Shown in pieces: positions 37,424 through 48,866 of a DNA stretch of 64,000 nucleotides. How positions within the stretch are numbered: the stretch's first letter is position 1; each line of letters opens with the position of its first letter. Made by a program: the position numbers and the translations under genes. Origin of the DNA: Rhynochetos jubatus (taxonomy: Eukaryota > Chordata > Aves > Eurypygiformes > Rhynochetidae); NCBI GenBank assembly GCA_027574665.1, contig CM050652.1, positions 41,320,307 through 41,384,306 on the forward strand, written 5' to 3'. Below the pieces are notes generated by a model. The model made no database searches. It was not told the origin of the DNA and saw nothing but the letters and a program-made list of their open reading frames with translations.

Positions 37424-37722
37424 GTAAGACCATGAAAAATGAGCTCAAGTATTAATTCGGTTTTCTTTCTCGCCTAAGAAAAAGTCTGGGTTGTCTTGCA
37501 AAGTTTTTGCTTTGTTTTGGTTTTTGACATACAGCTGACAGCAATTTTAACTTTATTCTTATTACTGCTGTTCTTTTTTCATGATTGTAGACAGTTCTCT
37601 CTTGAATGTGACTGCAAGAATCTCCTTGTCAAATGACTTCACCTGTACCAAAATATTTTCCAAACTTCTTTCATTCAGTAACCATTTTTATTTTTGCGTC
37701 TTACGTTTTCATATAATTTCAG
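37424..37722 (+). other. NAV3: NAV3 intron, 299 nt (shortest here)
   Basis: A phase-0 intron with no notable content. It ends ATATAATTTCAG. Confidence 0.9.
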
Positions 37723-37891
37723 GAATATATTTTCCGAGTGGATCCGACTACTAGCCTGGGTTTAAGCTCTGACTGCATTGCTAGCTATTGTATAGGGGAC
37801 GTAATGAGAGCCCATAGCCTAGAAGTGCCTGAACTGCTGCCTTGCGGATATCTGGTTGGAGATAATAATGTCATCACTGTGAACCTGAAAG
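37723..37891 (+). CDS. NAV3: NAV3 coding exon 15 of 22
   Basis: A 169-nt exon encoding residues 514-569, EYIFRVDPTTSLGLSSDCIA to VITVNLK, plus one base. It includes the conserved-looking LPCGYLVGDNNVITV strand and turn just before the ATPase core. The acceptor is AATTTCAG and the donor is AAAG|GTAAAA. It matches recalled human NAV3 closely, with conservative changes. Confidence 0.96.
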
Positions 37892-38656
37892 GTAAAAACC
37901 CACGAATATTTTTGTGGATGCTGTAGAGTTCTTCACTGCATTCTCCCATCCCTCCTTTTATTTTTTGCTTACACCTGACCTTTCTGTATTTTGTCTTCAG
38001 TTCAAGGACCATTCATCACAGCAGCTCTCTGTATGATATTGCACAATACCTAATGCAGCGGGGCGTTTTGAGACAAATTCACGAATATCTCTGTCCTCCT
38101 CTGCCTGCCTGTCAAATCACAGCAAAGCACAAATTTTTGAATTGTGGCAAAAAAAAACCCAACCCCAAAACAGAGATTATGATGAGAAACATTTATGCCT
38201 TACCCAGGTCTGCAGGAAAAAATCTATACATTTCAAAAGCTGTAGGGACTTGCTATTGGAGGGGAGCCTCTGGAAGAAATATGCACGCATTGAAGTGACA
38301 ACCAGTAACTCTTGTGGCTGTCACTTTGACTTTTTTTTTTTTGTCCTGGTTGCCTGTAGTGTCTGAAATATACACCTGTGCCTCACTGAGCCTTCTTTTC
38401 ACATTTACTTTCGTTTCATCCCCCCCTCTCCCATCTCATCCCACTACCCCTGTTTATATTTTTGGCCCTGTGGAAGGATATAAGCATCACATAAGGACAT
38501 TTCCACAGTAATGAAGCCCCTGACAGGAGGTCAATTTAGGTAGAAGTATCTTACCTTGCTTTGAGCATGGCACTGATGCCATCAGGTGCTGGGCCAAACC
38601 TATACGTACCTTGGCAAGGATGAAGACAGGCCATTTTTCTTTTCTTTTGTTCCCAG
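37892..38656 (+). other. NAV3: NAV3 intron, 765 nt
   Basis: The intron splits a Gly codon after base 1. It contains a short T run at about 38331-38341. No gene was seen. Confidence 0.88.
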
Positions 38657-38892
38657 GAGTGGAAGAAAACAGTTTGGACAGTTTTGTGTTTGACACATTA
38701 ATTCCTAAGCCAATTACCCAGCGGTACTTTAATTTACTGATGGAGCATCGCAGAATTATTCTGTCGGGACCCAGTGGCACAGGAAAGACCTATTTAGCCA
38801 ACAGGCTGGCTGAATATGTTATAACTAAATCTGGCAGGAAAAAAACTGAGGATGCAATCGCCACTTTTAACGTAGATCACAAGTCAAGCAAG
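38657..38892 (+). CDS. NAV3: NAV3 coding exon 16 of 22: Walker A of the AAA-type ATPase
   Basis: A 236-nt exon completing Gly 570 and encoding residues 571-648. It begins VEENSLDSFVFDTLIPKPIT, then YFNLLMEHRRIILSG and the nucleotide-binding P-loop GPSGTGKT at residues 607-614 (38767-38790), with Lys 613 and Thr 614 as expected phosphate and magnesium ligands. A helix (YLANRLAEYV) follows, then KSGRKKTEDAIATFNVDHKS. This is the most diagnostic part of the gene. The acceptor is TTGTTCCCAG and the donor is AAG|GTAAGT. Confidence 0.98.
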
Positions 38893-40844
38893 GTAAGTTA
38901 CAAATGAAAAGGTAACCCCTTGTCCAGTTTGAAGTGGTGTTGCAGAGCAGATCCTATTAATTGGAAGACTGTATTATGGCCCAGTTAGCATTTTTTCCTA
39001 CAAGAATGCAGTCTCCAGTCCCCATGAGGAACAGGGACCAGATCTTTCTGTTCCAAACAAACCATTAAAGCACTGTGAAGGAAGTCTAATTTTTCCCTCC
39101 ACTTGAGGAAACCCACCTCGAGGATAGATGCAGAGTCAAATTCCTGTGTAAATTCAGTTCCTATAATGTCTGTAATTCCTTCGTCAGAAAGGTTGGATAT
39201 GCAGCAATACTAGTCTAGCTTGGGTTTTTTATATAATGATAATAGCAGCCTATTGATAGCAAAGATTTCAGAATGAGGGTTTTGAATTACTGTCTTGGGT
39301 TGAGCTTCTTAATCAGCGTTGGATAAATACAACTGCTGCCACGATTTCTGGCGTGCATGGGTCAGGAAGCTGACCATACTAAAATTACCTCATGCATCAT
39401 GTCACAGTCACAGTGATTTACAGAGCTCAGATTATCAAGCCTATAGCATGACCACTGTGCTAGCCACAGATAATACTATTCACTTGCTGTTCTAAATTGG
39501 GTGTACTCCTAACTTGGTACCCAGGGAAAAGGAAATGAAAGGTTTTGCCTAGAGCTTTCTGATTTGCACAGAACACAATGAATGTTAACATAATATAAGA
39601 AGGAAGAACATACAGATCCCAAAGGGGCCAGAGGACCATTCCTGAAAAAACATTGCTTTTCACTGTCTTTATACAGGGGATTTGTGATGCCATTTACTTT
39701 GGCAGGGGAAGTGTTTATGTTTTATTGTTCTACCCTATACATTTATAATGAAAATTGTCCCACAAAAGAGCAAGCTTTTGGATTTCTGGCAAATTGCTTG
39801 TTGTATGTGGTTTTGGTTTGCGTTTTGTGTGGGTTTTTGTTATTTTTTTTCCTTTGTTTCTGTTAAGATTTATATAGAACTTTTGAGATCCTTAGGGGAA
39901 AAATAACCCCCAGTGTTAAATACCGAGTGTGTTTGAATAATGCAGATGATGCTATTTCATGGAAGAAAACCATGATGTTCCCCCAGAAACACTGTATTAA
40001 AAAAATAAAAATGTTTCTTCAAATAAGAAAAAAGTTTACATGTTCCCATTGAAGAAAGAAAGATTCTGCTATCCCTGATCCAGAAAGTAAAACCGCAATA
40101 GGAACTTTCTCCATAATACTGAGCATTCCCAATGAAATTAGATTCCTCTAGAGATACAGAGATACAGCTGTAAATTTAACTAGCCCAGACCCTTAAGGGC
40201 AAGAAAGGGTTGAGAAAAAATATGAAATGTTTTGCTTATAGAGAGCTCTCTTTTATTCTAGCACTAAACGGCAGCCAGCCAGGTAGCTGACAGGAAAAAA
40301 AACCCACACAGCAAATTTTATGATGAGGTATGAAACAGTATCCCCAAAAGGTAACAAACTGATTTTCAATGAGAGTGGTCAAAGGAGATGTCTGAAGGAA
40401 CAGTTCAGTATGCCTAAACTGCATGATAATTTGGTGGGTTTTGGGGATGTATAAATGTGGCATTCATACGAATGGAGGTCCAACCATTAATGTATCTCAG
40501 TCCACTGAAAATGACGTATTTGATCACAACCTATTTTCCTCTGGAGATAAGAGATTTTATCAGCAGGTTTCTGAATAATGTATCCACCAAATAGGAATGT
40601 GTATGCTTTAGTCACTTGCCTTATGTTTAGTGCCTTTGTTTTCCCTAGCATGTCTCTTCAGCGTTGCCCTAAGAAGCAGGTCTTCCTGCAAATGCTGATC
40701 CAGCTGAATGATCCACAGTGGGGAAACTCCGTAGCAGCCTCTTTATCTTTCTGAAAATCTTTTCCACTGAAATTACATCGGTGGTCTAATTAGGTTAATA
40801 TGTACTGTGGTGTTTTTTGTTTGTTTTTGTTAATTCTGCTGAAG
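38893..40844 (+). other. NAV3: NAV3 intron, 1,952 nt
   Basis: A phase-0 intron. It ends TTAATTCTGCTGAAG, a weak acceptor with AAG and a purine near the site. No gene or clear repeat was recognised. Confidence 0.85.
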
Positions 40845-40999
40845 GATCTGCGGCAATACCTAGCAAACCTAGCTGAGCAATGCAGTGCTGACAACAATGG
40901 TGCTGATCTTCCTGTGGTCATAATTCTTGATAACCTCCACCACATCAGTTCACTAAGTGACATCTTCAATGGTTTCCTCAACTGTAAATATAATAAATG
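40845..40999 (+). CDS. NAV3: NAV3 coding exon 17 of 22: Walker B
   Basis: A 155-nt exon encoding residues 649-699, DLRQYLANLAEQCSADNNGA to NCKYNK, plus two bases of Cys 700. VVIILDN at 672-678 is the Walker B strand: four hydrophobics and Asp 677. The usual following Glu of AAA ATPases is Asn 678 here, as I also recall for human NAV3 (LDNLHH). The first residues are DLRQ where I recall ELQQ in human. The acceptor is AAG; the donor TG|GTAGGT is fixed by the Cys codon completed at 41914. Confidence 0.94.
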
Positions 41000-41913
41000 G
41001 TAGGTAGTAGCTCTACTCTCTCCTTTCACACACCTTTTTGCAGTAAAAGTTGTTTGCTATTTTGCAAAATAAAATGCCCCACTGGAAACTTAGATGCCCG
41101 TAGGCTGTCAGAAAAGCCCTTATGTGCTTGAATAATTTTAACCCTCTTCAGCCAACTGCCTAGGTGTCTGCTTCACTTTATTTGTATGACTCCCATGCAT
41201 CTCAGTGAGTTGGAAATGTACTACAGAATTTAAGATTGTACTTAAATACTTGACTGAATTAGGGTCTTATCCCTTTTACCCAGTCAGATCACACAAAGTC
41301 ATTAGTACCATGAGGACAGCTTAAGGTAGAGTAAGAAGAAATTCACTTTATAATAGTGGAAATTGGGATATTTTGTGAACCCACGAACCATGTCATGCAG
41401 AAGCAGCTGTATATCTGGCAGACTTGCACTTCCTACAGTTTTCCTGCAGCAGTGCAGAAGTATGGTGTTTGCTGACTGTCCTTTACTGCCAAGCAAGAAT
41501 AAAAACATTGGTTTCTGTAACTTCTGCTGTCCTATAACATTGGCTGTTTCTGCTGTAAAAGTGCCACCTTGGGGAGTTCCTCTTACAAAATCACCGCACG
41601 CTATGTCTTACTCATGAGATTCGCTGGCTTTTGAAGTTAAAACTCTCAGCCTACTGCAAAATTATGACGCACATGAAGACAGGGTTGCCTCATTTATTTC
41701 TTTATTACAGATGAGTACTAGAAAACTACAAATGTGCAGGGAAGGAAGTCATACAAGAATAAACATTTAAATGAGAAATATTTTAAATCTAAGACTAGAA
41801 TACATTCAGAGACTCTCTTAAGATTGGTCTAGTGCAGATAAGAAGAAAGATTATTCTCTGAATATCTGAATGGATTCTCCTTCAAAAATACGCTACTACT
41901 TTTCTCTTTTCAG
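41000..41913 (+). other. NAV3: NAV3 intron, 914 nt
   Basis: The intron splits a Cys codon after base 2. At about 41180-41275 it has sequence that looks like an old amniote interspersed repeat (see findings). It ends CTCTTTTCAG. Confidence 0.87.
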
Positions 41914-41985
41914 TCCCTATATTATTGGAACCATGAACCAGGGAGTTTCTTCTTCACCAAATCTCGAGCTGCATCACAATTTCAG
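41914..41985 (+). CDS. NAV3: NAV3 coding exon 18 of 22: sensor-1-like strand
   Basis: A 72-nt exon completing Cys 700 and encoding PYIIGTMNQGVSSSPNLELH to HNF (residues 701-723), plus two bases of Arg 724. IIGTMNQ, residues 703-709, has the hydrophobic strand and Thr/Asn pattern of the sensor 1 position that follows Walker B in AAA proteins; the assignment is by position. The acceptor is TTTTCAG and the donor is AG|GTACAT. Confidence 0.95.
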
Positions 41986-42414
41986 GTACATTCACTCTGT
42001 ATTTACTGTAGCTGTGTTTGCACAGCTCCCTGCTTCTCAGCCCAGTTCTTTGGCAAACATTGATCCTCGTGTCTCATCACACCAAAGTATTTTAGCTTCT
42101 GTGCCTCTCCTGTATTGATGGGTCTCTTAATGGTGCTGGGGAGTGGTGAAAGAAGTAAGATACCTTCCAGCACCTCCAACAAGATGTTGAAGATGATTGC
42201 ACTCTTGCATTACATTTGTCTTCAGCAGTGTCTTAAATTCCTGCTGAAACTTGTAATGACTGTGTTGTAGCAGTGGGCGAAATTTATTGGAGCAGTTTCA
42301 TATTTGCTGACTAACGAGACTCAGAAGCTTATGACATTACCTTCATTTATATGTTTAAGAGGGAATGATGGGTTTGCTATTAATTGCTACTTGACATTTA
42401 TCTTTTCTACTCAG
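41986..42414 (+). other. NAV3: NAV3 intron, 429 nt
   Basis: The intron splits an Arg codon after base 2. Nothing further was recognised. Confidence 0.9.
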
Positions 42415-42611
42415 GTGGGTGCTGTGTGCTAATCACACAGAGCCTGTTAAAGGTTTCTTGGGCAGATATCTGAGAAGGAAACTGATTGAGACTGAAATAG
42501 AAAAGAACATACGCAATAATGAGCTCATCAAAATAATTGACTGGATCCCCAAAACATGGCATCATCTCAACAGCTTCCTAGAAACACACAGCTCTTCAGA
42601 TGTAACCATTG
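42415..42611 (+). CDS. NAV3: NAV3 coding exon 19 of 22 (ATPase C-terminal part)
   Basis: A 197-nt exon completing Arg 724 and encoding residues 725-789, WVLCANHTEPVKGFLGRYLR to HSSSDVTI, plus one base. GFLGRYLRRKL (737-747) holds several arginines, one of which could serve as the trans-acting arginine finger; this is unproven. A helical stretch ETEIEKNIRNNELIKIIDWI follows. The acceptor is TTCTACTCAG and the donor is ATTG|GTGAGT. Confidence 0.96.
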
Positions 42612-43263
42612 GTGAGTCCATTGGTGGAGTGGCTTGAAATAAAGATGCAGACTGAGCATTTTAGAGATCTGTGAAGGCTATAGTCTCTTTTCAAAAGTTA
42701 CCATCTCTCTACGGGAAGTGCAACATCAGTGTCAGGAACTTCTCTGCTTGCCAGCAAGATTGAAATGAAAATGGGACGTTAAATGAGAGTATAAATTTCC
42801 CAGTACTTTTGCCTTTGTTGCTAAAGACTTTCAAGTAAATTACCATAATTTTTAAAAGTTACATTTACAAAAAAATATACCTCAATAGTAGCTTTGCTAA
42901 GCTTAATTTTTTTTATCCTGCTTTCACACTGCAGCATAATTACAGCAATTAAAACATTTGGATGGTCAGTTCAGCAGACTAGCAGATGGGAAATATACAT
43001 GCACCTGAGGTCTTTTAGTAGAATAGCTATGTTAGCAAAGAAGTCATCCCTTTACGTACTTTTCCCCATAAAACTTGTAAATCAGGCTCTAGAATAGGAT
43101 CAAGTGTCACTAGTTCATTTTTAACAGGAGACTGATACCTCCGTTATTGTAGTCCTGTATTAGTATTCTCTTCAGTTTTCTTCAGCACTGCTTTTTTTCT
43201 TATGAAGCTTATTTTTAATATGTTCCCTAGTTCTATTTTCTAATACACAACTTCATTTCTCAG
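42612..43263 (+). other. NAV3: NAV3 intron, 652 nt
   Basis: The intron splits a Gly codon after base 1. Nothing further was recognised. It ends CATTTCTCAG. Confidence 0.9.
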
Positions 43264-43382
43264 GTCCCCGCCTCTTCCTCCCTTGCCCTATGGATGTTGA
43301 TGGCTCCAGAGTGTGGTTCACGGACCTCTGGAACTATTCCCTGGTGCCGTATCTTCTGGAAGCTGTGCGAGAAGGACTTCAG
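43264..43382 (+). CDS. NAV3: NAV3 coding exon 20 of 22
   Basis: A 119-nt exon completing Gly 790 and encoding residues 791-829, PRLFLPCPMDVDGSRVWFTD to VREGLQ. Aromatic-rich (VWFTDLWNYSLVPYLLEAV) and probably part of the ATPase lid. The donor is CAG|GTATGT. It agrees with recalled NAV3. Confidence 0.95.
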
Positions 43383-46127
43383 GTATGTCAATGGTTTCCC
43401 AGCAAGTTTTTTTAATTAGTTTGATAGGCTTTCTCCAAGCTGCTTTTAACCAATGCATTCAAGTATGAACGTTGTTGAGTTTGCAAGAAGAAAATCCGTG
43501 GAAGGATTATAGAAATCAGCCTTGAACTCCTGTTGACCTGCCCTTATGCTGATGTATAATTTGGCTTTGTCTGCTCCAGCGCTAGTATATCTTGTCTTTT
43601 ATGAATAGAGTTTCTCCTCTGTGACTGGAGGAAGGCTCTTCTTTTCCCACTGTTTAAAGAGTTCACAGTAATGCTAAACGCAGCGCAGATTGCCTCCCTG
43701 AGTCAAGGCAGTGTCAGCCTATCCCTGCATGGAAGAGTTAATAGCCCTTACACTGGTGCACGAAAATAGCTATGGTCTGCATAATTCTCTCCCACCTACG
43801 TACACATGTAGGCACACTGGCTTGTGGAAGAAAGCTTGTGCACAATGGTATTTTCACCATTCAGATTTAAAAAAAAGGTTTACTGGCCTTATCTAACCAG
43901 ATTGAGATAATTTACTCTTTAGCCTTGCTGAACAAGAAGGCTTGTGCCTTTTAGCCCTTGTATTTTTCACTCCTGCTTGCATTTCCCATAGTTTTGTTCC
44001 TCCTTTTTTCTTTCTCTATATGGCCAAAGTTTTCCTCCTGACTGTAATTCTCCTTGTGGGTAACAGTGCCATCAGATCAATGCTTCACTGCCCCCTCTAT
44101 CCCACCCTTTCCAGAGCTAGGTGTTAGCAGCAGTTCCATTGGCTGATACTGAACTAGTAATATTCTTCTACTTCAATAGAAAGAGGGATACAAATAGATC
44201 TGCTCTGTATAGCACTGTAAGCTGTCCCATATAGATCAAGATTTCAGACCATTTGACATTTTTGCAGCAAAACTAAATCTTGAAATCAATCCAGAGTTTT
44301 TCTTTCTTCTCCCCCCTCCCCCCCCCCCCCCCCCCCCCCCCCCCTTTTCTTTTTATTTGGCTTTCTCCCTTTTCCTTTTTCATTTACGCACTACAATTCT
44401 GTGTCCTCTGAAAAGACACTTTTTGGAAAGGCAGTTTTTTGCCACACATGACACTGAAAGAAATCACTGCACAGTGCAGAGGGGATTGTTATGGACTAGT
44501 CAAAACACTGTGTAAGCAGCTGCAATTTCTTTATCACCTTGTATTGACATAGTGATATCTGATGCGATGGAGGTTTAGAATCTTTCCTGGTGAATATCTC
44601 CCGCTTTCCTCTCTGGGAATTACAGAGTGTTTATGCCTTTTGCAAAAAACTGCCAAGCATCTGATAGAACAGCCACAGTGAGATTAACAGCGGTTGTTTA
44701 GACCAGCTATAAAAATGCAGTGATATTCTTCATGCTCATATTTTCCCAAGTATACAGGGTACCTACTTAAATGAAAATTTCAATTCTGGAGCAGAAGATG
44801 GCAGCATACAGAAGAAAATATGTTGTTTCATGAACCGTTCCAATTTTGGATGGCTTCCATAGAATAACATTATTAATAATATACAGAAATCTTTTCTATG
44901 ATATAATTAGATGTTCCTGGAACCAGGGATGGGTAGAAAATGGCTTTCTAGCCTGGTGCTTTGCAAACTCACTTGTCAGACACAGAATTTACAAGCTTTG
45001 CTCCAGATTCCAGAAAAGATTTGGTCGCTGTTAATAGATGAGGGGAAGTGCTGCCTACAGCCTGGAGTTAGCCTACTGCCTCCCTGAGAAACATTTCCTC
45101 TTGGCTTATTTAGGCAGATCCCAGTTATAGCAGCCTAGCTTCAGTGCGGGGCAGAAGGAGTCTGAGTATCTCTGTGCATAATGTAGGGAACTTGGCTGCC
45201 TAACCTGGAGCTCTGGATTCAGCCTGGGAGCAGGTGCTGCAGTGATAAGCACAGCTCATATCTCTGGCTTTAGCACCAAAATCCTTCACTGTTTTACTCC
45301 CTTTAGTAGTGCAGCCCATCTAAATGCTCCATGAGTGTATGTCCTGCCAATATTATGCTGCTCCTTGGATGGTGTGCGGCTGTTTGAGCTAGGAGAAATC
45401 ACAGAAAGCCTGGTGACTGGCTCCCCATCCCAGTGCGTCATTGTCACAGCTAAAGGAAATCTGTAAAGCAGCAACCAAGGGGTTCTCGGGGAACATGTTG
45501 CTTGTGGACAGCGTGAGGAGAAGGGTGCATTTTAGTGAGGAAGCTACCAGACCTCCTAAACTTACAATGTTCTCATTGTTCCTTCCTCTGTCCTCCTTCC
45601 AGATTTGTAAACATTTTTGTGCTTCATAGCAGGGAAAACTTACCCTTTGTGAATTTCTTCTCTTAACCGTTAAGATCCCAAACTTAAGGTGTGGACAGAT
45701 GTCTGCATCTGCATCCCATCTTACTAGGAGATGAGAACAATTTGTACTGGCACTTCCTAATTCACTTCAAACAAAATCCAATTAACTTGAATGTTTTATA
45801 TAGGTCTGAGTTAATTTCACTGATACACCTTAAGCAAATTACCTAAAGGTCTCATTGTGCATTTTATCAAAAACTTGTGGCTCCCACTGTTGCCTGCAAG
45901 TATCCCTAGTTATGGAGTGCTTTTCAGCTTGCAGCCACTCTGCGCACTGAAGGAGCATTAATGGAGATGAGGTCTTTTGAATGTCTTTTTGTACCCGAGT
46001 GCTGAGCACAGTTGAAAGCAAACCACTTACTAAAATGGTTGAGATGTTTTTGATTACTTTTGTCTGCTGTTACAACTGGTACTGAAAACTCTGTAGGATA
46101 CTTAATTGTGTTGTATCCATAATTTAG
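43383..46127 (+). other. NAV3: NAV3 intron, 2,745 nt
   Basis: A phase-0 intron. It contains a 27-base C homopolymer at 44318-44344. No gene was recognised. It ends TATCCATAATTTAG. Confidence 0.87.
44311..44344. repeat. Poly-C tract (27 C, plus 6 C and one T)
   Basis: Six C, a T at 44317, then 27 consecutive C at 44318-44344, flanked by pyrimidine-rich DNA on both sides. The minus strand is an uninterrupted G run, able to form quadruplex DNA. The length may be inexact because sequencing through such runs is error-prone. Confidence 0.92.
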
Positions 46128-46331
46128 ATGTACGGTAAGAGGGCACCCTGGGAGGATCCCTCCAGGTGGGTCGCTGATACCTATCCATGGAGCTCTGCAT
46201 CTCTACAGCATGAGTGGCCATCATTACTTCAGTTAAGACCAGAAGATGTTGGTTATGAAGGTTATGCATCAGCAAAAGAAGGAACAACCTCAAAGCATGT
46301 TCCACAGACTGATACAGAGGGGGATCCCTTG
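46128..46331 (+). CDS. NAV3: NAV3 coding exon 21 of 22
   Basis: A 204-nt phase-0 exon encoding residues 830-897, MYGKRAPWEDPSRWVADTYP to QTDTEGDPL. It includes WEDPSRW and LLQLRPEDVGYE. It starts with an ATG, but this is an internal Met: the acceptor AATTTAG precedes it and the frame continues from the previous exon. The donor is TTG|GTAAGA. Confidence 0.95.
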
Positions 46332-48457
46332 GTAAGATTTAGATTTCATGGAAAAGGCTATTTCATATGTACTTCACTGTCATATGTTAAATTATACACT
46401 GTACATTTAAAAAAGCCTACTGTGAACCTGTTCTAAAATGGGCTTTTAAAATTAATCCTACTATAATTTATTAAAAAGGATGAAAATAAATGGAATATCT
46501 AGCACGAGAACAGGTATCACCATCTCGTTAATATGCCCCTAAATTGTTTCCATTTCCCAACTGCCCAGAAATTTATCTGGTCTTCATCATTATAATGTTT
46601 GGGTAACATTCTTCAGCAACTTATTGATCAGTTTATTCTAAAAATAAGGACTGTTGAGCAGTCCTTCATGTACGTTCTACAAATGAAGGACTGAGACACT
46701 CTCATTATCTAACCTATCATAGAGAATTTAGTGGAAATGCAAATTAGGCAGCATTCCTCAGAATATTTCAAGATAACTGATGACTGTATAACAGTCTTAA
46801 TGTAGAAGGAATGTAAGTGTGGTGGCATTAAAAGATAAGGGGTTGATTTCCCTCAATGCTGTGTATTGTTTTATTTAAATATAATCCCAGACATTTGGGT
46901 TTAGCATTGCTTGCTCAGATAATGGACTATTAAATCGCATATATTGAACTGTGATTCTTGTATAGTGCTTTCTCTATAGGCTGCCTTTATCACAATTCAA
47001 AATGCCATTTTTCAGAACTATACTTCTGGCATACAGACAGCCCTTTGAAAAGGGAATTTCTCAGAGGAAAATGCATTTAACTCTTATCAGAGCTAAGAAA
47101 ATAACTCCTCAGCCTCACTGGAGTGTTTTGTATCCAAAGCCAGACCTTGCATCCTGAAGAAGTGTAGAAAATCACCTCATTTGATCCCCTGTCTTCCAGC
47201 CCATAAGCTTTGGGGTGATTGTTTGACCCTGTGACTTGGGCTACCAGTGAGTGTATTGGCCAGGCTTCACCACCACTAAGATGAAAACACTTGGGCAGCT
47301 TGAGTTCGGCATCCCATCACCCTTGCTCCCTGCACACTGCGATCAGTATCTGACTAATTGCCAGAGCTTGCAAGTTGTGAAGGGAGGGCCTGTCCCTGCC
47401 TGACATGGTGCTCACGGTTGCGGACACGTCACGTGCGAGCTATGTTGCACACCCACTGCATGTCTCCTGTGTTCTCAATTATGGATAAAGGTACCTGATA
47501 GCATTAAAGAGTACTGAACCATGTTCAGTGCCTAGAGAAAACTTTACAAGCTGTGCAGGTTGAAACCGTAGAGATGTAAGGGTTCCTGAGCAAACTGGAA
47601 AAAGGAGCTGAACACACAAACACACAAGCATACCTCTTTTTCTTTGGTTTTTCACTGCCTCTTTTTTTGTAATGACAGCGGTTTTGTTCCTTGAAAAACA
47701 CTAAAGCAGTGTCAACATTTCTTGCAGCCCTGAGCATGTTGGCAGAAGTGGATGTTTTATAAATAAAATCCTGATCATTACACAGAGTTAGGTGTCAAGC
47801 ATCCAAATAATTTTCTGGGGCATGGTGCTGCTTTTTGATGATTTTTCAGATGGGTTTCAGGTTCTAATAATCCCCAAATTATGTGGGGCCTCTCCTCTCC
47901 TGGGTAGGAGGGTCTGTTTCTGCTCCCCTGCAGAGATCAGCCCCTCAACAGCAGGTGGGATTCTTATATGAAGCAGCTGGCCTTGGTCCACCCCTCTTTT
48001 GCTCTCTCCCTGTTTCACTCTTGTAGAGGGGGTATGTTAGTGTGATTATGTTTTCAGTTGCTTTTCCAGTGTAGTGTGTCTATGCCATCCAAAAATTATC
48101 TGGAAGCTTGACTGTCTCCAAATATGGACCCAGATGTCCAGCTGTGATATGGCTTCCTTCCCCTGCCGGTGCTGCAGCTGCAGCCGGTCTCACCCCTGAA
48201 TTAAAGAGAGTTATCAGGCAGCTCCATTGTGTCCCTCTGGCTCTTTGGACCTTTAAACTTCTATTTAAAGACCAGAAGGCAATGAAAAGAATGCCAGGAG
48301 AAGCGCTGACACCCTGCCCTTTCTGAAATCCTTTTGTATGGTCCCCTCAGATAGATACCAGCACACCTCATCAGCAAGGGAGCTTAATTAAATTTTAACA
48401 TGGTTACTGCAGCATTAAATGGGAGGAGATTATGTAAACATTGCTTTCTTCTTTCAG
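46332..48457 (+). other. NAV3: NAV3 intron, 2,126 nt (last intron)
   Basis: A phase-0 intron. It contains an overlapping E-box and CRE-like site at 47424-47435. No gene was recognised. It ends TTTCTTCTTTCAG. Confidence 0.87.
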
Positions 48458-48577
48458 ATGAATATGCTAATGAGGCTTCAAGAGGCAGCCAACTATTCGA
48501 GCGCACAAAGCTGTGACAGTGATAGCACCAGCCACCATGATGACATTTTGGATTCATCCCTTGAATCAACTCTCTGA
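48458..48577 (+). CDS. NAV3: NAV3 coding exon 22 of 22: C-terminus and stop
   Basis: Encodes residues 898-936, MNMLMRLQEAANYSSAQSCD, an acidic Ser-rich stretch and the end SLESTL, followed by TGA at 48575-48577. The initial ATG is internal. The ending DDILDSSLESTL is shared by vertebrate navigators as I recall and fixes the end of the protein. The 120-nt exon continues into the 3' UTR. Confidence 0.97.
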   Translation: MNMLMRLQEAANYSSAQSCDSDSTSHHDDILDSSLESTL

Positions 48578-48866
48578 AAGGGACAAACCTTGGTGGAGGA
48601 TTATGGTAAAATCTGTTTCCACTAGACCACTGCCAGTATTGAAGCAGCACGCCGAGGGCCCCGAGTGAGAACGGTGTGTTGTAGGTAGGCAGGAGACCTA
48701 ACTCTGCAAAGTCAGGAAGAAAAATTGAAGTGGAAAGCTTGAATGAGTTTAATTTCAAGGCATTTCAATACCTATGGAGCCAAGCGAGCCTCCGTTTGTC
48801 AACTGGAAAGGGCCCTAGACCAAGGGCATCTAAGCAGATTGCACACGTGTTAGCCAAACTGGAATA

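Noticed and set aside
46128-46436. ATG-initiated gene or alternative start at 46128
   Set aside because: The Met is internal to the spliced frame, preceded by an acceptor; nothing resembles a promoter just upstream.
48384-48758. 124-codon antisense open frame over the last exon
   Set aside because: It overlaps the conserved NAV3 C-terminus on the other strand, has no recognisable similarity, and is best explained as a shadow of the coding exon.
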